Source of the DNA: Hansfordia pulvinata
Lineage: Eukaryota; Ascomycota; Sordariomycetes; Xylariales
Assembly: GCA_006538405.1 (NCBI GenBank)
Contig: BJKQ01000007.1
Span: forward strand, 1,426,001-1,490,000
Length of the DNA stretch: 64,000 nucleotides
Direction: 5' to 3'
Of the stretch, positions 31,066 to 41,944 are shown piece after piece (the stretch's first letter is position 1; every line of letters starts with the position of its first letter). The translations under genes were made by a program, and so were the position numbers. Under the pieces are notes generated by a model. It searched no databases. It worked only from the letters and a program-made list of their open reading frames with translations, and was not told where the DNA came from.

Positions 31066-31893
31066 ACGGTCCCGTGCGGCTGCGGCGCGGGGGAATACAA
31101 CAACGACGACGACGATGATGCAGAAGAGAAGAAACCCTGCTACCACCACCGCGACGGCCACGACGGCCACGACCACCGCCACCTCCTGCCCCCGCCCAAC
31201 TTCTTCTACGTGGAGCGGTCGGCGCACCTCTCCCAGTCTGACTTCGGCCTACTGTTCCCGCTGCTGACGCGCCGCGTCTTTGGGTCCGAGGAGCCCGTGC
31301 GCGCCCTGCGGCTCAACCTGCGCGCCGTCCTGCAGGTCCTCCGGGCCAACGGGGTGCGCGGGTGGCGCGGACGTGCGCGGCGGACATGGTGGACGGCGGG
31401 GGCCACGGTGGTGATGATGATGATGATGATAACGATGGCTATCATCATGATCATCATCATCGCTGCTGCAGAGGCTCACGGAGTGCGGAAAGCAACTCTC
31501 CCTCCACCACCTCCCCCTCCTCGTCCTCTTCCTCCCGCGCCTCTTCACCAGCCTCATCGTCCACGCTATGCGGAGACCACGACTGCCGGGGCGGCGGCAG
31601 CTTTCGCCGGCGGGCAAAGGACGCCCGCGGGGAGGGGACGACGCGGCGATTCTGGCGCCGGGGGCACGCGGCGAGGGGGCGCCGCGCATCGACGCCTGGC
31701 GGTGGATCGACGTCATGGCATGGGCATGGGTCAGCAGCAGCAGCAGCAGCAGCAGAAGCCGGCCTCGCGGGGCATGGCAGCGCGTGTCGTCGTCGTCGAG
31801 ACGGAGGTCCCCGGGAGCATCGCGGCCGCTGCTGCTGCCACCGGAGCGGACGGTGAAGCTCCCGCTTCTTCTGCTGCGGCCACCGCCGCTTGA
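29306..31893 (+). CDS. PAF-acetylhydrolase-like serine esterase with low-complexity inserts
   Basis: Two exons, join(29306..29649, 29790..31893), give 815 residues, about twice the usual family length. Family signs are a [14 protein letters not shown] start, [31 protein letters not shown] with [14 protein letters not shown], the nucleophile elbow GHSFGAAT (Ser about 361), [13 protein letters not shown], and the catalytic-His region [17 protein letters not shown]. Group VII PLA2/PAF-AH enzymes cleave short acyl chains from phospholipids. The excess length comes from simple-codon tracts: Asp, Ser, Gly-Ser and a long Pro run, all as insertions between conserved blocks. After about 31340 the frame becomes improbable (MMMMMITM, then Arg/Pro-rich), while other frames look equally plausible, so the true C-terminus may be shorter or spliced. 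Confidence 0.8.
31018..31066 (+). repeat. (CCG)n trinucleotide repeat coding polyPro
   Basis: About sixteen CCG units in frame within the PAF-acetylhydrolase-like gene, just before [11 protein letters not shown]. This is the longest of its codon-repeat inserts. Confidence 0.9.
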
Positions 31894-33858
31894 GGGAGAT
31901 GGTCAGGGCGATGTTTGATGCTTGCAGTGAGAGTCGTTGACTTGGATGCCAGATCACGGGCGCAGGCGTTCTTTCAGTTTTTGGAGTCTTGGGGGGGGAA
32001 GCCGCGATGTTTCGGAGGGTTTTGGGCGTGTGCTGGCTCAGGTAAGGTAGGTTAGGTAACCTTTGCATCTGTCTCTTGCGTTTACTTTTCGCCGTCTGTC
32101 TTACGGCGCGGACTGAGACTGCTCTGATTATTCTTGTTATTTTCCACCTGCGAGCGCGCGAAGGCTTGAGAGGCTCGTGGTAGAACCGAAGAATCATCGC
32201 TTGGGAGGTGTTTCCTTCTACGCTGTCTGTGATGCTACGAATGCACCACATGGCTGCCGGAATCCGACTTCCCGGTGCCACACAGATGACAGAGGATGCC
32301 AGTCTCCCAAGAATCGCAGCATTTACCACAGAGCTCTCGTAGCGTTCTTCACAAGACTGCAGCCGCCGTGGATCGTGTGCCGATACAAGCCTTACCGCCG
32401 TCCCCCTGTCTTACAACAAGGCTTGCGCGGCGGCTGGCAATCCCACGCATTGCCAGACTCGGCAGCAACGTGGAGGAAGAAGCATGAGCAGTGGAAAACC
32501 AGGCGCAGCGGCAGGAATCCGGAGCTGCTCGTGTCCACCGTTCCGCCTGCGTTGCCAGCTGCCCCAGGCCTTCCATTGAAAGAGAGCTTCTCATTTCTCT
32601 CTCCCTCTCTCTTCCTCTGTTTAGGATTGTCAGGTGGTCCCCCCATCTTGTTACGATCCGTGTCTGTGTTTATGGCTTGTGAGCACGCCGTGTCTTCTTA
32701 GAAATCCGGGTTACCCCAAGATATCCCAGCCACGCCAGCGTTTTCTTCTTCTTCTGCTTTTCTTCTTTTCTTTTCTTTTCTTTTCTTTTGTTCTTTTGAT
32801 AACCACCCCCGGTAAAGGAATCGGCCGGTTCGAAAGAGACCAATCGGCTTTATTACTCGTCATCGGGAGCCCGGCACCGCGCGGCAGAGGGAGGAGCTTC
32901 TCCGCCTCGGCCAGCCAGCTCAGGCTTGCAGGCAGGCCGGAATGGCTGCTCAGCCCCCGCGGGCCCGCGGGTTTCCCGGGCAGTAGCAACGTATCGTGTC
33001 GTGATTCCATCTTGGGGAGGCGGTGGCGAGAGAGAGAGAGAGAGAGGCGAAAGGCAGGCGCCTTTTGGGGTTTACGGCTGACTCTTTTCTACTCTTAAAG
33101 TAAAGTGGGAACTTAAGTTAGGTCGGGTACTCGTATGGATGCCATCTTGTTCGCCCCTCTGCGCTTGGCTGATTCGTCACGCACTCATCACTCTGGGCCC
33201 GGACACGACCCGCTTGAATCCTTCCCGCCACCGAAACCCCCCGCAGCAACCCTGTGAACAACCTAAAAACAGCCACGGGGTTTGCCATGATGGCCGCACC
33301 CCGGCCGAGTCGGGGGCGACTGGGGCGCCCGCAAGAGACCTGAGCACCTGGGGCAGGCAGAGTTGGCCAAGGGAGCAGAGGGAGGGCCACAGTGGCCGCG
33401 CATAGCCGGTTTCCCGATATCAGTGAGGTGTAACAGGGAAGAAGAGAAACCAGAGAAGAAGAGAAAGAAAGAGACGAAGATCGATAAAATGCAAAAGTGT
33501 CAAATATATGCCGTGTACGCTACTATGTCCTGACTGACTACCTCCTTGGTCCGTAACCCGCCCGCATTCCCGGGGGTTTTAAACGTCGTTGATGAGCCGG
33601 CCTTGCGCCCCAATCCCGCTCCTGAAAAATAAAGGAAAAGGAAAAATAAGAAATACATAGTTGCAAAGGTAGAGAAGAAAGAAAAAAGGTTTTAGGTGGT
33701 ACAATAAGTTCACCTTGGGAGATTCCGCCGCTCCAGCCTCCCCCCTTCGTCCCCTCGTCAGTTCGCCCGTCATTGGGGGTATAAACGCCTCCTCTCGAGG
33801 CCCGGTTGTACTTGGAACAGAGACAAGAGGAGACGCTGCCCCAAGTGTGATAAGGGAG

Positions 33859-33889
<31 letters not shown>

Positions 33890-34181
33890 TTTTTCTCCTC
33901 CCCTCCCCGCCCGCCTTGGATGAGCCGTGCGCTCCGTCTTTGTTGCGGCACGTAGAGAGGGTAGAGAGTGCAGGCTTCCTTTCTGCCGTTCGTCCCTTTA
34001 TCGTTCGAAGACGAACCCCCCGGCTTCGCATGGCGTACTGTATTATGCTCTCTCTCTCTCTCTCTTGCATCCTCACGACCGCCAACCGTTGTGAAGAGAG
34101 CGCTGGTCTCCGCCCTCGGGCTTCGGGCTTCCCGCTCACCGCTGCTGGGGAAGATCCCCGAGCTTTCCAGGAGAGAGGAGC
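31894..34181. other. 2.3-kb region with no supported gene
   Basis: This lies between convergent genes and probably carries both 3' untranslated regions. It contains polypyrimidine TTTTC repeats at about 32755-32790, TTATTACTCGT and TACTCGTA motifs at about 32852 and 33128, and GA/CT tracts at 33027-33048, 33866-33888 and 34050-34068. Frames here are composed of simple sequence. Confidence 0.5.
33866..33888. repeat. (GA)n microsatellite
   Basis: A pure GA run of about 11 units, downstream of the orphan membrane-protein gene. Confidence 0.85.
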
Positions 34182-35282
34182 CTAGCTGCTTCCGCTCCCG
34201 AACTGCTGTTTCGACGCAATGATGTTCTCGGCCTTCTTCTGCTCGTGCTTTTCGATCCAGCAGACGAAAGCTGGAGAGTTTCATGATTCTGGTTAGCGCA
34301 CGCGCACACACAAAAGAAGAAAAAAAGCGATTATCCCTGTTGGGAAATTCCCCGGGGGCGGGAGAAGCTCTCACTTACCAAAGATGAGGTAAAGGGGGAA
34401 GAGGGGGAAGAAGATGGCCGATACGAGGCCGTATCTGAACCAGTGCTCCCAGAAGGCGTTGCACTTTTCGATGATGCGCGCCCACAGGTCGAGGCGAGGC
34501 TGCAGGTTGGGGCTGGTCTGCTGCAGGGCGGTGCTCCGGGCCCGCGGGACCCGGCGGCCGTACGCCGGCGTCCCCGCGTCGTGGTTGTTGTCTTCGTCGT
34601 CGTCGTCGTCGTCATTGTTGTTCTCGCTCCGCCGCCGCCGCCGCCACACCGGCGCAGTGTTGGTGCTGCTGCTGCTACTGCTGGCGGCGCCTCCTCCTCC
34701 TCCAGCTCCGGTCTTCTCCTCGGCGGCCTTTTGCGCGTTGTGGGCGGCGAGGCTGGCGAGGTTGACGGTGCACTTGACGCTGGGGTCCTTGGGGGTGAAG
34801 CAGCTCCTGGGCAGGTCGACCTCGTGGTCGGTCAGCCCCCTGTCCTCCACCTCGCCGCCGAAGCTGCCGCTGCCCCTCCTGCGCATCTCGTAGCTGGCCG
34901 GGCCGGGCGTCGTCAGGAAGTTGGAGGGCATGCTGAGCAGCTTGTTGCCGGCCTTCTGCAGGTCGAGCTGCCCGTGGCAGCCCGCCGAGAAGGTGCCCTG
35001 GCCGCCCACGTTGTTCAGCGTGTTGTCGTCGACGTCCACCAGGCGTTGTTGCTGCTGCTGCTGCTGCTGAGGACCTCCCACTGCTCCTGCTCCTTGCCCT
35101 TGCCCTTGCCCTTGTCCTGTCCCTGTTCCCGTTCCTGTCCCTGTTCCTGTCCCTGCCGGCGGTACGCCCGAGGGCCCCGCCGGATGCGCGAGGTCCTGTG
35201 CCGTCCCTGTTGTTCCGGTGCTGGCCGCCGCGGCGAGGGAGACGTAGGCCGCCAGCAGGACGGAGGCCCTGCGATACATCAT
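34182..35282 (-). CDS. Secretory-pathway single-pass membrane protein, unknown family
   Basis: Two exons, complement(join(34182..34270, 34379..35282)), joined by a strong GTAAGT donor and a CTCCAG acceptor, give 330 residues. A signal peptide (MMYRRASVLLAAYVSLAAAA) is followed by a Gly-Thr and Gly-Gln repeat, a run of 8 Gln, and a conserved-looking luminal block with three cysteines and phrases such as GQGTFSAGCHGQLDL and LPRSCFTPKDPSVKCTVNL. A Ser/Asn/Asp-rich linker comes next. The C-terminus has a transmembrane helix (GLVSAIFFPLFPLYLIFAF) completed by exon 2 and a short charged tail, WIEKHEQKKAENI. This predicts a type I membrane protein with its bulk outside the cytosol. I do not recognise the family and infer no function. 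Confidence 0.75.
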
Positions 35283-36076
35283 GGTTGTCTTGTCTTGTCT
35301 TGTCTTTCCTCTTTCGTCGTTGTTGCCGTCGCCGATTCGAGTCGAGTCGAGTCGATTCAGTTCAGTTCGGTCAGAGTAAGTGAGTTTGAGTACGGCGTTT
35401 ACCGGTTGTTGAGTACCAGTCCCTTTTTCTTCTTCTCCTTTTCCTTCTCCTTCTTCTTCTTTTTCTTCTTTTTCTTCTTTTTCTTTGTTCCCTTTTCGAG
35501 GTCTACCCCTTCAATGTGGTTGAGCCCTTAAGTAGGCTGGCTAGTCGAGATACGGGGGGGGGGAGTGAGCAGATGAGTATAAACCAGCGCAGCTAGAAAG
35601 TGAGTGAGTGAGTGAAGGAGTGGGCGAGTGAACGAGACGAGACAAGAACAAGAGTCGCCAGGCCGCGCCGATGTGGGCTCCCGGACCCTTTTTGTTTCTC
35701 TGCAGTGAGTCGCCTCCCTTGCCGACCAAGAAACGACCGTTTTTGCCTCCCATCCGCCCCCCCTCCCTCCCTCTTCTGTCGGCGAGCGATGGGAGTGGAG
35801 GGCATATCTCGCCACTCTTACTCGTAACCAACTCACAACCTTGTCCTCCAGCAGCGCCCAGCCAAAAGAGAGATGGGGAGGGGCACGCGATTGCACATCT
35901 CGCCACCGCGCGGTGGCCCCATCGCTAAACTTGGGTGGTTTGTTTAGCCTGGAAATGGCAAAGCCTTGGCTGCGAAGAGTGGAGAGGGCGAGTGAGTGAG
36001 TGGGTGCGTGGGTGGGTGGATGGGACCTGGCGACGGATCCTCTCAGCTACCATTTATCCTTGGGCTTTTTTGGCCC

Positions 36077-36118
36077 TTTGCCTTGCCTTGCCTTGCCTTG
36101 CCCTGCCTTGTCTTGCCT
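36077..36118. repeat. (CCTTG)n pentanucleotide repeat
   Basis: About eight units of CCTTG with CCCTG and TCTTG variants. Non-coding. Confidence 0.85.
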
Positions 36119-37016
36119 CGCCTCCCTCCCACCTCCTAAGGTACGATACGGTACGAGTCAATCTGGGATGCAAAATCGGCGACGGATTCGCAGTGTCCAT
36201 TGTGGCAAGCCCCAGCCTCATCAACCCGGAACCCGAGCCCGATTGCAGGCCTTTTCGACTGCTGCTGTATCCATGGATCTACATTAGGTACCTATCTATA
36301 TTCTTCCCAAGTGACTGACGATCCATAAGGTTTTGCTACCCTTTGTTCGAACATCATCAAGAGACGTGACGCGTTGGCCGACTCTGTGGCGGTGGGTGCA
36401 GCGAGAAGGAGACTCTTCCGTCCCTCTCCCCTCCATGTCTGTACTGCATCTCTCTTTCAGTCGAGGGAATTGCGTGTTGCAGTGCAGTGCAGTACAGTGT
36501 AGTGCAGCGTTCAGGATCCTGCACGCGCGGTTTCCCCTCCATCAGCAAACGGGCATCGTGATCCTCCCGCCCCCGCCAACACAACAAACTCGCCACCCCG
36601 TACGAAAGAGTCAGCACTTAGGGATGTTCCAGAACAGAACAGAAGCAGTGCTCGTACAGGGAGGGGCACCAGACAGACAGAGAATCTGTTGAAATTGGCG
36701 CACAAGGCCCGTCCGCCGTCCGGAAACCCGGCCCCAACTCCAACTTCATGGTCGCCACGCCCCTCCAAAACACAACCCAACCCGAAAGTCAAGCAGCAAC
36801 CCCCCAAAGCAGAGAGCATTCATTCCTACCGAGTAACCTGCGCGCGCGCGTTTTGGTGACGACACACGACTTTTCTTTTTTCCCGGCCCGAGGCGCTTGG
36901 GGCGATCGCCATGTTTCGGGTTGATATCTGATGGCAGTGAGTGGTGGCGGAGGTGTTTCCGCTGCTGCTGCTGCTGACTTGAATCACCAACCTCAACGAT
37001 AACGACAACAACAACC

Positions 37017-37020
37017 ACTA

Positions 37021-37055
<35 letters not shown>

Positions 37056-37106
37056 ACTACTACTACTACTATTACTACTGCTGCTGCTGCTACTACTGCT
37101 GCTATC
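37017..37106. repeat. Compound (CTA)n(CTG)n trinucleotide tract
   Basis: About 90 bp alternating between CTA and CTG runs, with a shorter CTG run just upstream at 36960-36977. Non-coding in every frame I checked. Confidence 0.9.
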
Positions 37107-38660
37107 GCCGCCGTCGCCTGCCGCCGATGCCTGGTACCTGACGTCTCGTAGATCCCCGAATCAATGTGATGCGCCGGACTCTCCTCCCTCTGCCACCCCC
37201 TTTATTAGTCTTAGTCCATATCAACAACCACCCGAGTCCGCCAACTTCCACTGCTCGCCGTCGCACAGATCGACGTCCACATGGGGCCTACCTGTTTATC
37301 CAGTATCTGCTGGCCGCTCGCCCGCCCCGGGCAAAGCCGTTCCATCCATCTGGCTTTCTGGGCGCCACGGACAAGGCCCCAACATCGGTCCTGCAAAGTG
37401 CCGGGTCCGGTTGCCGGTGTGCCTGGAAGGTAACAACGTAGGTAGGTCAGGTTATCTGACAGAAGGATCGGCAACGGGCGATGGCCCCCGTCTGACTTTT
37501 GACTCTGACTCTGACTCTCTATCTCCGGCCTACTCGTAAGAAATCCGGGGTGGCGACTGCGGCCTCGCTGGTCCATCGTCACGTTCACCTTTCTCGGAGC
37601 CCAGGCCAACAGTCCCCAGGCAGGAATCCCCTTCCTCCGGGTAGACGGCGAGCGAGGCCAGCGTGATGAAGAAGAAAAATCGTGGTGGATCGGTATTCGC
37701 CGCGCGCTTCTTGGGGCCCGGCTCCTTTGCCTCGTACATCTGGCCCTCGCGGCAGCGGCGGCAGATCCCCCCCCATCCTTACACACCGGAACCAGCAAAA
37801 GGCGTCTTCCACACCAAGGTCGACGCCCGGCGCGGAATGGCTCCTCGAGTGATAGGCCACCGGCTGTAGCAGCTGCTGCTTCAGCATGCTCAACTCTCAC
37901 AGCCAGGGGTCTTCTTCCCTTCATGCTCCAACAGCTGCACGCCCCGTCCCTTACATCAAGCCGTTATGCGAGATTCCTCCATGCCATGCTCTCCCTCGCA
38001 TGGAGAGGCACAGACACACACACAAAGTCCAAATCCGGGAGCGGCAACACTCGTCACCACCACGCTTGCTGTGAGAATCTTTAATCTTTGAGCGCACACT
38101 TCTCGCTCGCTGCTACCCCACCACCAGCCCGGGAAGAACGGTTGTCACGTTGACCCGGCATACCCGACAAATCCCAAGTACAGAGCGTCGCCGCGAAAGG
38201 GGCAGCACACCTGACAGACCGAGACTGTCACGCAGCAAGCTATAGAGTAGGCGCTGTACTGTGTGATATTACAGAAACCCAAGACCGGTTCCTGGGTAAG
38301 ACTACTCACTCAAACGCAAGAATAAAGCTACCCACTGCTCGAAATTTGTCACGCTTCGCATAAATCCCGCGGAAAACAAGCTCGGCTGCGCGTGCCACAC
38401 CACTTTTGTCGAGTCCAGACACACCCCACCTCTCAACGGGCCCGCTACTTTGCAGGAGGTCCATTCCAGAGCCCTCAATATCAACGAGAGTATTGTAACT
38501 GCCAGAGTGCCGGCAGAGTCGTACAAAGATTCCCCAGCTCGACCAGCGCCCAACATCGAAACTGCCTGGATTTGCTCCACTCGACGTTGACAGGCGCAGA
38601 ACTTGGCCTCGATTTCCCCCACCCCCCCTAGAACCCCTGATCAGGGCGCTTCTGTTGTCG

Positions 38661-39896
38661 TCAGCCGATGACAATGTCTCGGGGCAGCCTCGCCTTCGGC
38701 GGCGCGTCGTCCAGGTAGCGTCGCTCTCGGGGCACGTCGGGCGCCGCGCGGGTCCGGACCGTCGCGCACACGAGCCTCTCCAGCTTGCTGTCCTTGCCCT
38801 CGGTCGCCTTCCAAGCTCGGAAGGCGGCTTGCATCATGCGCTGGGGGGTGATCTCGTCGTCGTCGATCCCGTCCCCGTCCCCGGGCGGGATGTCCTCCCC
38901 CGTCCGCAGCAGGGCGCGCTCGCGGTGTCGGTCCTCGCCGCTAGTGAACCTCTTGTCGAGCATGTACAGCGTGTCGACGGCGGGCCAGAACTCCAAGACG
39001 GCCGACCAGATGGGCCGCACGTTCCTTTTGCCATACTGACGGAGGGGGGTGACGAGCGGCAGGTGTCCGGGCCCGAGCCTGTGGGCTGCGGCGGTCAGAT
39101 TGTGGAGCTGGGCCTGTTGCTGGACGATGTATTCATGCTCCTCCCGGAGCGCCAGCTGGCGCACGAGGGCGCGGCTCTCGTCACCGAACTGCCACCGCGC
39201 GCACTCGCTCGCGGCGCGGCAATGATACCAGCAGGGCTCCAGCATGACGACGTCGGCCGCGGGGCACCACCACTGGTGCAAAACGTGAGCCCCTGGGGGG
39301 GCCAGCCAGTCGCGGATGCCGCGCCTCGGCGCGTGATAGATGCGGTGCCAGCTATTCCAGCTGGGGGCCGGGCCACCCACAAGGTGGCCTTGCAAGGGAC
39401 CGCTCGCGAACCTGGCACCTTCATTGCTGTCGAAAGCCCCGAGCCCCTCGATGCAGATGAACTGTGGTAAGTCGCAGTAGTTCCTGCGGAAGACGTGGTC
39501 CGCCAGTCTGCACGCCATCCTCCAAGAGACAGGCTTGTTCTGGGCACCGGCGGTCCCCACTCCGATGATGGAATAACGGCCATCCGCCGCTACGGTGATG
39601 AAACCGCGGCGAGTCGCCGTTGTGTTGCGCAGGTACACCAGCCGCGGCTCTATGCAAAACTCCCACACCATTTCCTGCAGCTCTGGAGGCAGCTGTCGGA
39701 ACAGAGTGAACTCTGTGGGAGGCCCGGTCTGGTGGTGCCCGGGGCTTCTTGGAAAGCGGCGCGGATGCTCCCCCTCCTCCAGGATATCGGACGAGTGCGC
39801 GCTGTGACCCGTGGGCGAATCCGCCTCGGGCCCCGGGGACAAGGTTGCGATCTGATCCACGCAGCCATCAGGGCTCTGCTCTCCGTCGTGGTCCAT
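38661..39896 (-). CDS. 2EXR-domain protein
   Basis: A single-exon frame of 411 residues. After an acidic, disordered N-terminus, residues from about 62 (EFTLFRQLPPELQEMVWEF) match the start of the fungal 2EXR domain (pattern F..F..LP.ELR..IW), a module named for repeated ExR motifs and found in large ascomycete families of unknown function. The rest is a Trp/Arg-rich folded region (WNSWHRIYHAPRRGIRDWL) and a charged tail. No membrane segment or signal is visible. The gene is divergent from the epoxide-hydrolase-like gene, with about 1.05 kb between start codons. The ATG at 39896 is the first in frame and gives a full-length N-terminus ahead of the domain. Confidence 0.85.
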   Translation of the reverse strand: MDHDGEQSPDGCVDQIATLSPGPEADSPTGHSAHSSDILEEGEHPRRFPRSPGHHQTGPPTEFTLFRQLPPELQEMVWEFCIEPRLVYLRNTTATRRGFITVAADGRYSIIGVGTAGAQNKPVSWRMACRLADHVFRRNYCDLPQFICIEGLGAFDSNEGARFASGPLQGHLVGGPAPSWNSWHRIYHAPRRGIRDWLAPPGAHVLHQWWCPAADVVMLEPCWYHCRAASECARWQFGDESRALVRQLALREEHEYIVQQQAQLHNLTAAAHRLGPGHLPLVTPLRQYGKRNVRPIWSAVLEFWPAVDTLYMLDKRFTSGEDRHRERALLRTGEDIPPGDGDGIDDDEITPQRMMQAAFRAWKATEGKDSKLERLVCATVRTRAAPDVPRERRYLDDAPPKARLPRDIVIG

Positions 39897-40952
39897 GGCT
39901 TCTAGCGCTCGACTGTTGACAGTTCACGACGTTTGAGGGGGAGGCGTGTCTGCGACTCGACTCGAGTTCGAGGGCGTCACGCCGAGTGAGGCTGTCTGAC
40001 GATAGACGCGCAAGCCCTTTCAAGGTTGATGGCCGACGCCTCCCAGACTTTTTGACTGGAGGACCTGGAGACCTGTGGAAGACCGAAGGATGGCTTGAGT
40101 GGCTGCGTCGTGATAAGGGCTGTTCAATGTCGTCGGTAACATACGGGATAGGCTTGCTGTGTCCAGGGTGTTTGAGTGCAGGTCTTGTTTGCACTGAGGT
40201 CGTCACATGCTATATGTAGATACTTAGGCCAAGGTAAGCATTCGACATGCAAGTGGTCTACGTACCTGTCAGTCTTGTTTTCCTATGAGTCTTAAAGGCA
40301 AGAGCCAGCCAAATTAGAGGGCGCGGTCGGCCTTTCCTTACTTGATTTCAGGCTATCGTTGTGAGCTGTGATGATACATGTAAGTATGGAGATTGCCCTC
40401 CGGTAGGTATTTCATCTATATAAGCTTGGGCTTAACCTCAAAAAAGAGCGTCTTGAGCAATGTCGAACCTGAGCCGAGGATTCCGTTAGCTTGAGCACCG
40501 TTTCGCCATTGCGAGGCTGGCGGCATGGCTGCATTGGTCAAGGTAAAGACAGTCCGCAGAGCACAGCTCACAGAGTCGCAAAGTCGGCGACTTTGATACG
40601 TCCCTTCAACTCTGCAGTGCTTCACCCGATTGCCTCCTCGGCGGTCAATGGGGCTCAGACCGGCGATGCTCCCCACCTCCAGTGTGCATTCATCCCCAGT
40701 GTGCGTTACAAATCAGTCGATGAATTGACCCGGTCGTGAGATCTTCAGCGTCATCTCGACCCCGCTCGGGCACCTCAGCGTCATTGTGCACCTCCAGTAC
40801 CGGCAGACTCATTCAATGTCCCCGCGGCGCTCAGTTAACTATAAAACAACCGAACGTGAGGTAGCCCAAGAAGTCAGAGCCCTCCTCCACTGCTTATGCG
40901 GCTGGGAATACTCGTTTCCTATTCTTCCAGTCACTACACAGCAGCCGTTATC
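39897..40952. other. 1.05-kb divergent promoter region
   Basis: This lies between the 2EXR gene (-) and the hydrolase gene (+). A TATAAAA at 40840-40846 suits the hydrolase. A second TATATAAG at about 40417 has no assigned gene. No supported coding. Confidence 0.5.
40840..40846 (+). promoter_or_regulatory. TATA box of the hydrolase gene
   Basis: TATAAAA 107 bp upstream of the preferred start codon at 40953, a typical core-promoter distance in filamentous fungi. Confidence 0.5.
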
Positions 40953-41944
40953 ATGAAGCACCGCGAGGCCCAAATAAGCTATCACGCTGTCCAGGTCGCG
41001 CCCGAGCTGTCCCTGGCCTACCGAGAATGCCGCCCCGAAGGCGAGCATCAAGGGGTCATACTCCTGATCCACGGCTTTCCGCAGACGTCCTACCAGTTCC
41101 GCCACGTCATGGAGCCGCTCGCACGCAAGGGCTTTCTTGTCCTGGCTCCAGACTACCGAGGAGCTGGCGCGTCTTCCAAGCCTAATGTCGGCTTCACCAA
41201 GTCTGTCATGGCTGAAGACATGGTTCAGTTCCTCGACACCTTGGAGATCAGGGACCCGGTCCACGTCGTCGGCCATGACATTGGCGGCATGGTCGCTTTC
41301 AACATGGCTGCCAGGCACCCCAGTCGAGTGGCCACGGTCAACTGGGGAGAGTGTCCCCTGCCTGGGACCACGGGATTCGAAGCAGAGTATGCACTGCCGT
41401 CTCCCCCCAGCCTCGCGGTCGATGCTAATCTGTTTTCGCTAGCCGCACCACCCACGCTGTCCAGCAGTTCCATTTTGTCTTCCACTGCGTCCCGGACCTC
41501 GCGTTGGCTCTGATCTCGGGCCGCGAGCGCCTCTACCTGGCCCACTTCTTCCGCAAGATCTCTCACAACCTGGCGGGCATCAGCGACCGAGACATTGACG
41601 AGTTTGTGCGGGCCTACGAGCAGCCGGGGGCCATGCGGTGCGCGCTGGAGACCTACCGGGCCTTCAGCCAGGATGCCGACGAGTGCAAGGCGTGGATCGC
41701 CGAGCACGGCAGGGTACGGACGCCCGCCCTCGGCCTGAGCGGCAGCCGGAGCAGACACGGTGAGACAGCCGCCCAAATGTTTTCCGAGGTGCACCAGCCG
41801 GGCACATTCGTGGCACGAGCCGTCGAGGGAGCAGCTCACTACATTGCTGAGGAGAACCCAGAGGGATTCGTCAGGGAGACGGCTCGGTTCATTGAGGAGA
41901 ACTCGTCGAAAATCCCGGGCATATCATCGGCTGAGACTGTGTAG
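40953..41944 (+). CDS. Alpha/beta hydrolase, epoxide hydrolase / haloacid dehalogenase type
   Basis: Two exons, join(40953..41386, 41443..41944), give 311 residues. Fold landmarks: oxyanion motif HGFP (40-43), LAPDYRGAGASSKP, and the nucleophile elbow GHDIGG, where the nucleophile is Asp109 rather than Ser, as in epoxide hydrolases and fluoroacetate/haloacetate dehalogenases. A cap region follows and the catalytic His lies in GAAHYIAEENPE (His277). The usual acid-bearing segment reads LGLSGSRSRHGE, with no Asp where one is expected, so the charge-relay acid is unclear. The enzyme would open epoxides or split halogenated acids in the cytosol; substrate unknown. An upstream in-frame ATG at 40896 would add 19 residues, but the context of 40953 is better. 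Confidence 0.88.

Larger units (their letters stand above)
35283..38660. other. 3.4-kb intergenic region, microsatellite-rich
   Basis: No supported gene on either strand. Next to the upstream gene are TCTTG and GAGTC pentanucleotide runs (35290-35360) and TTCTTC-rich DNA (35425-35490). Further on are a CCTTG pentanucleotide run at 36077-36118, a mixed (CTA)n/(CTG)n tract at 37017-37106, and TACTCGTA motifs at about 35818 and 37531. Frames at 37530-37925 (minus) are short and domain-free. Confidence 0.5.

Noticed and set aside
29806..31227. 473-codon minus-strand frame opposite the PAF-acetylhydrolase-like gene
   Set aside because: It consists of Arg/Val/Pro repeats from complementary trinucleotide tracts; the plus strand carries the conserved esterase motifs.
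33538..34374. 278-codon minus-strand frame downstream of the membrane-protein gene
   Set aside because: The splice from 34379 to 34270 with stop at 34182 explains the gene better. This frame is low-complexity and overlaps GA repeats.
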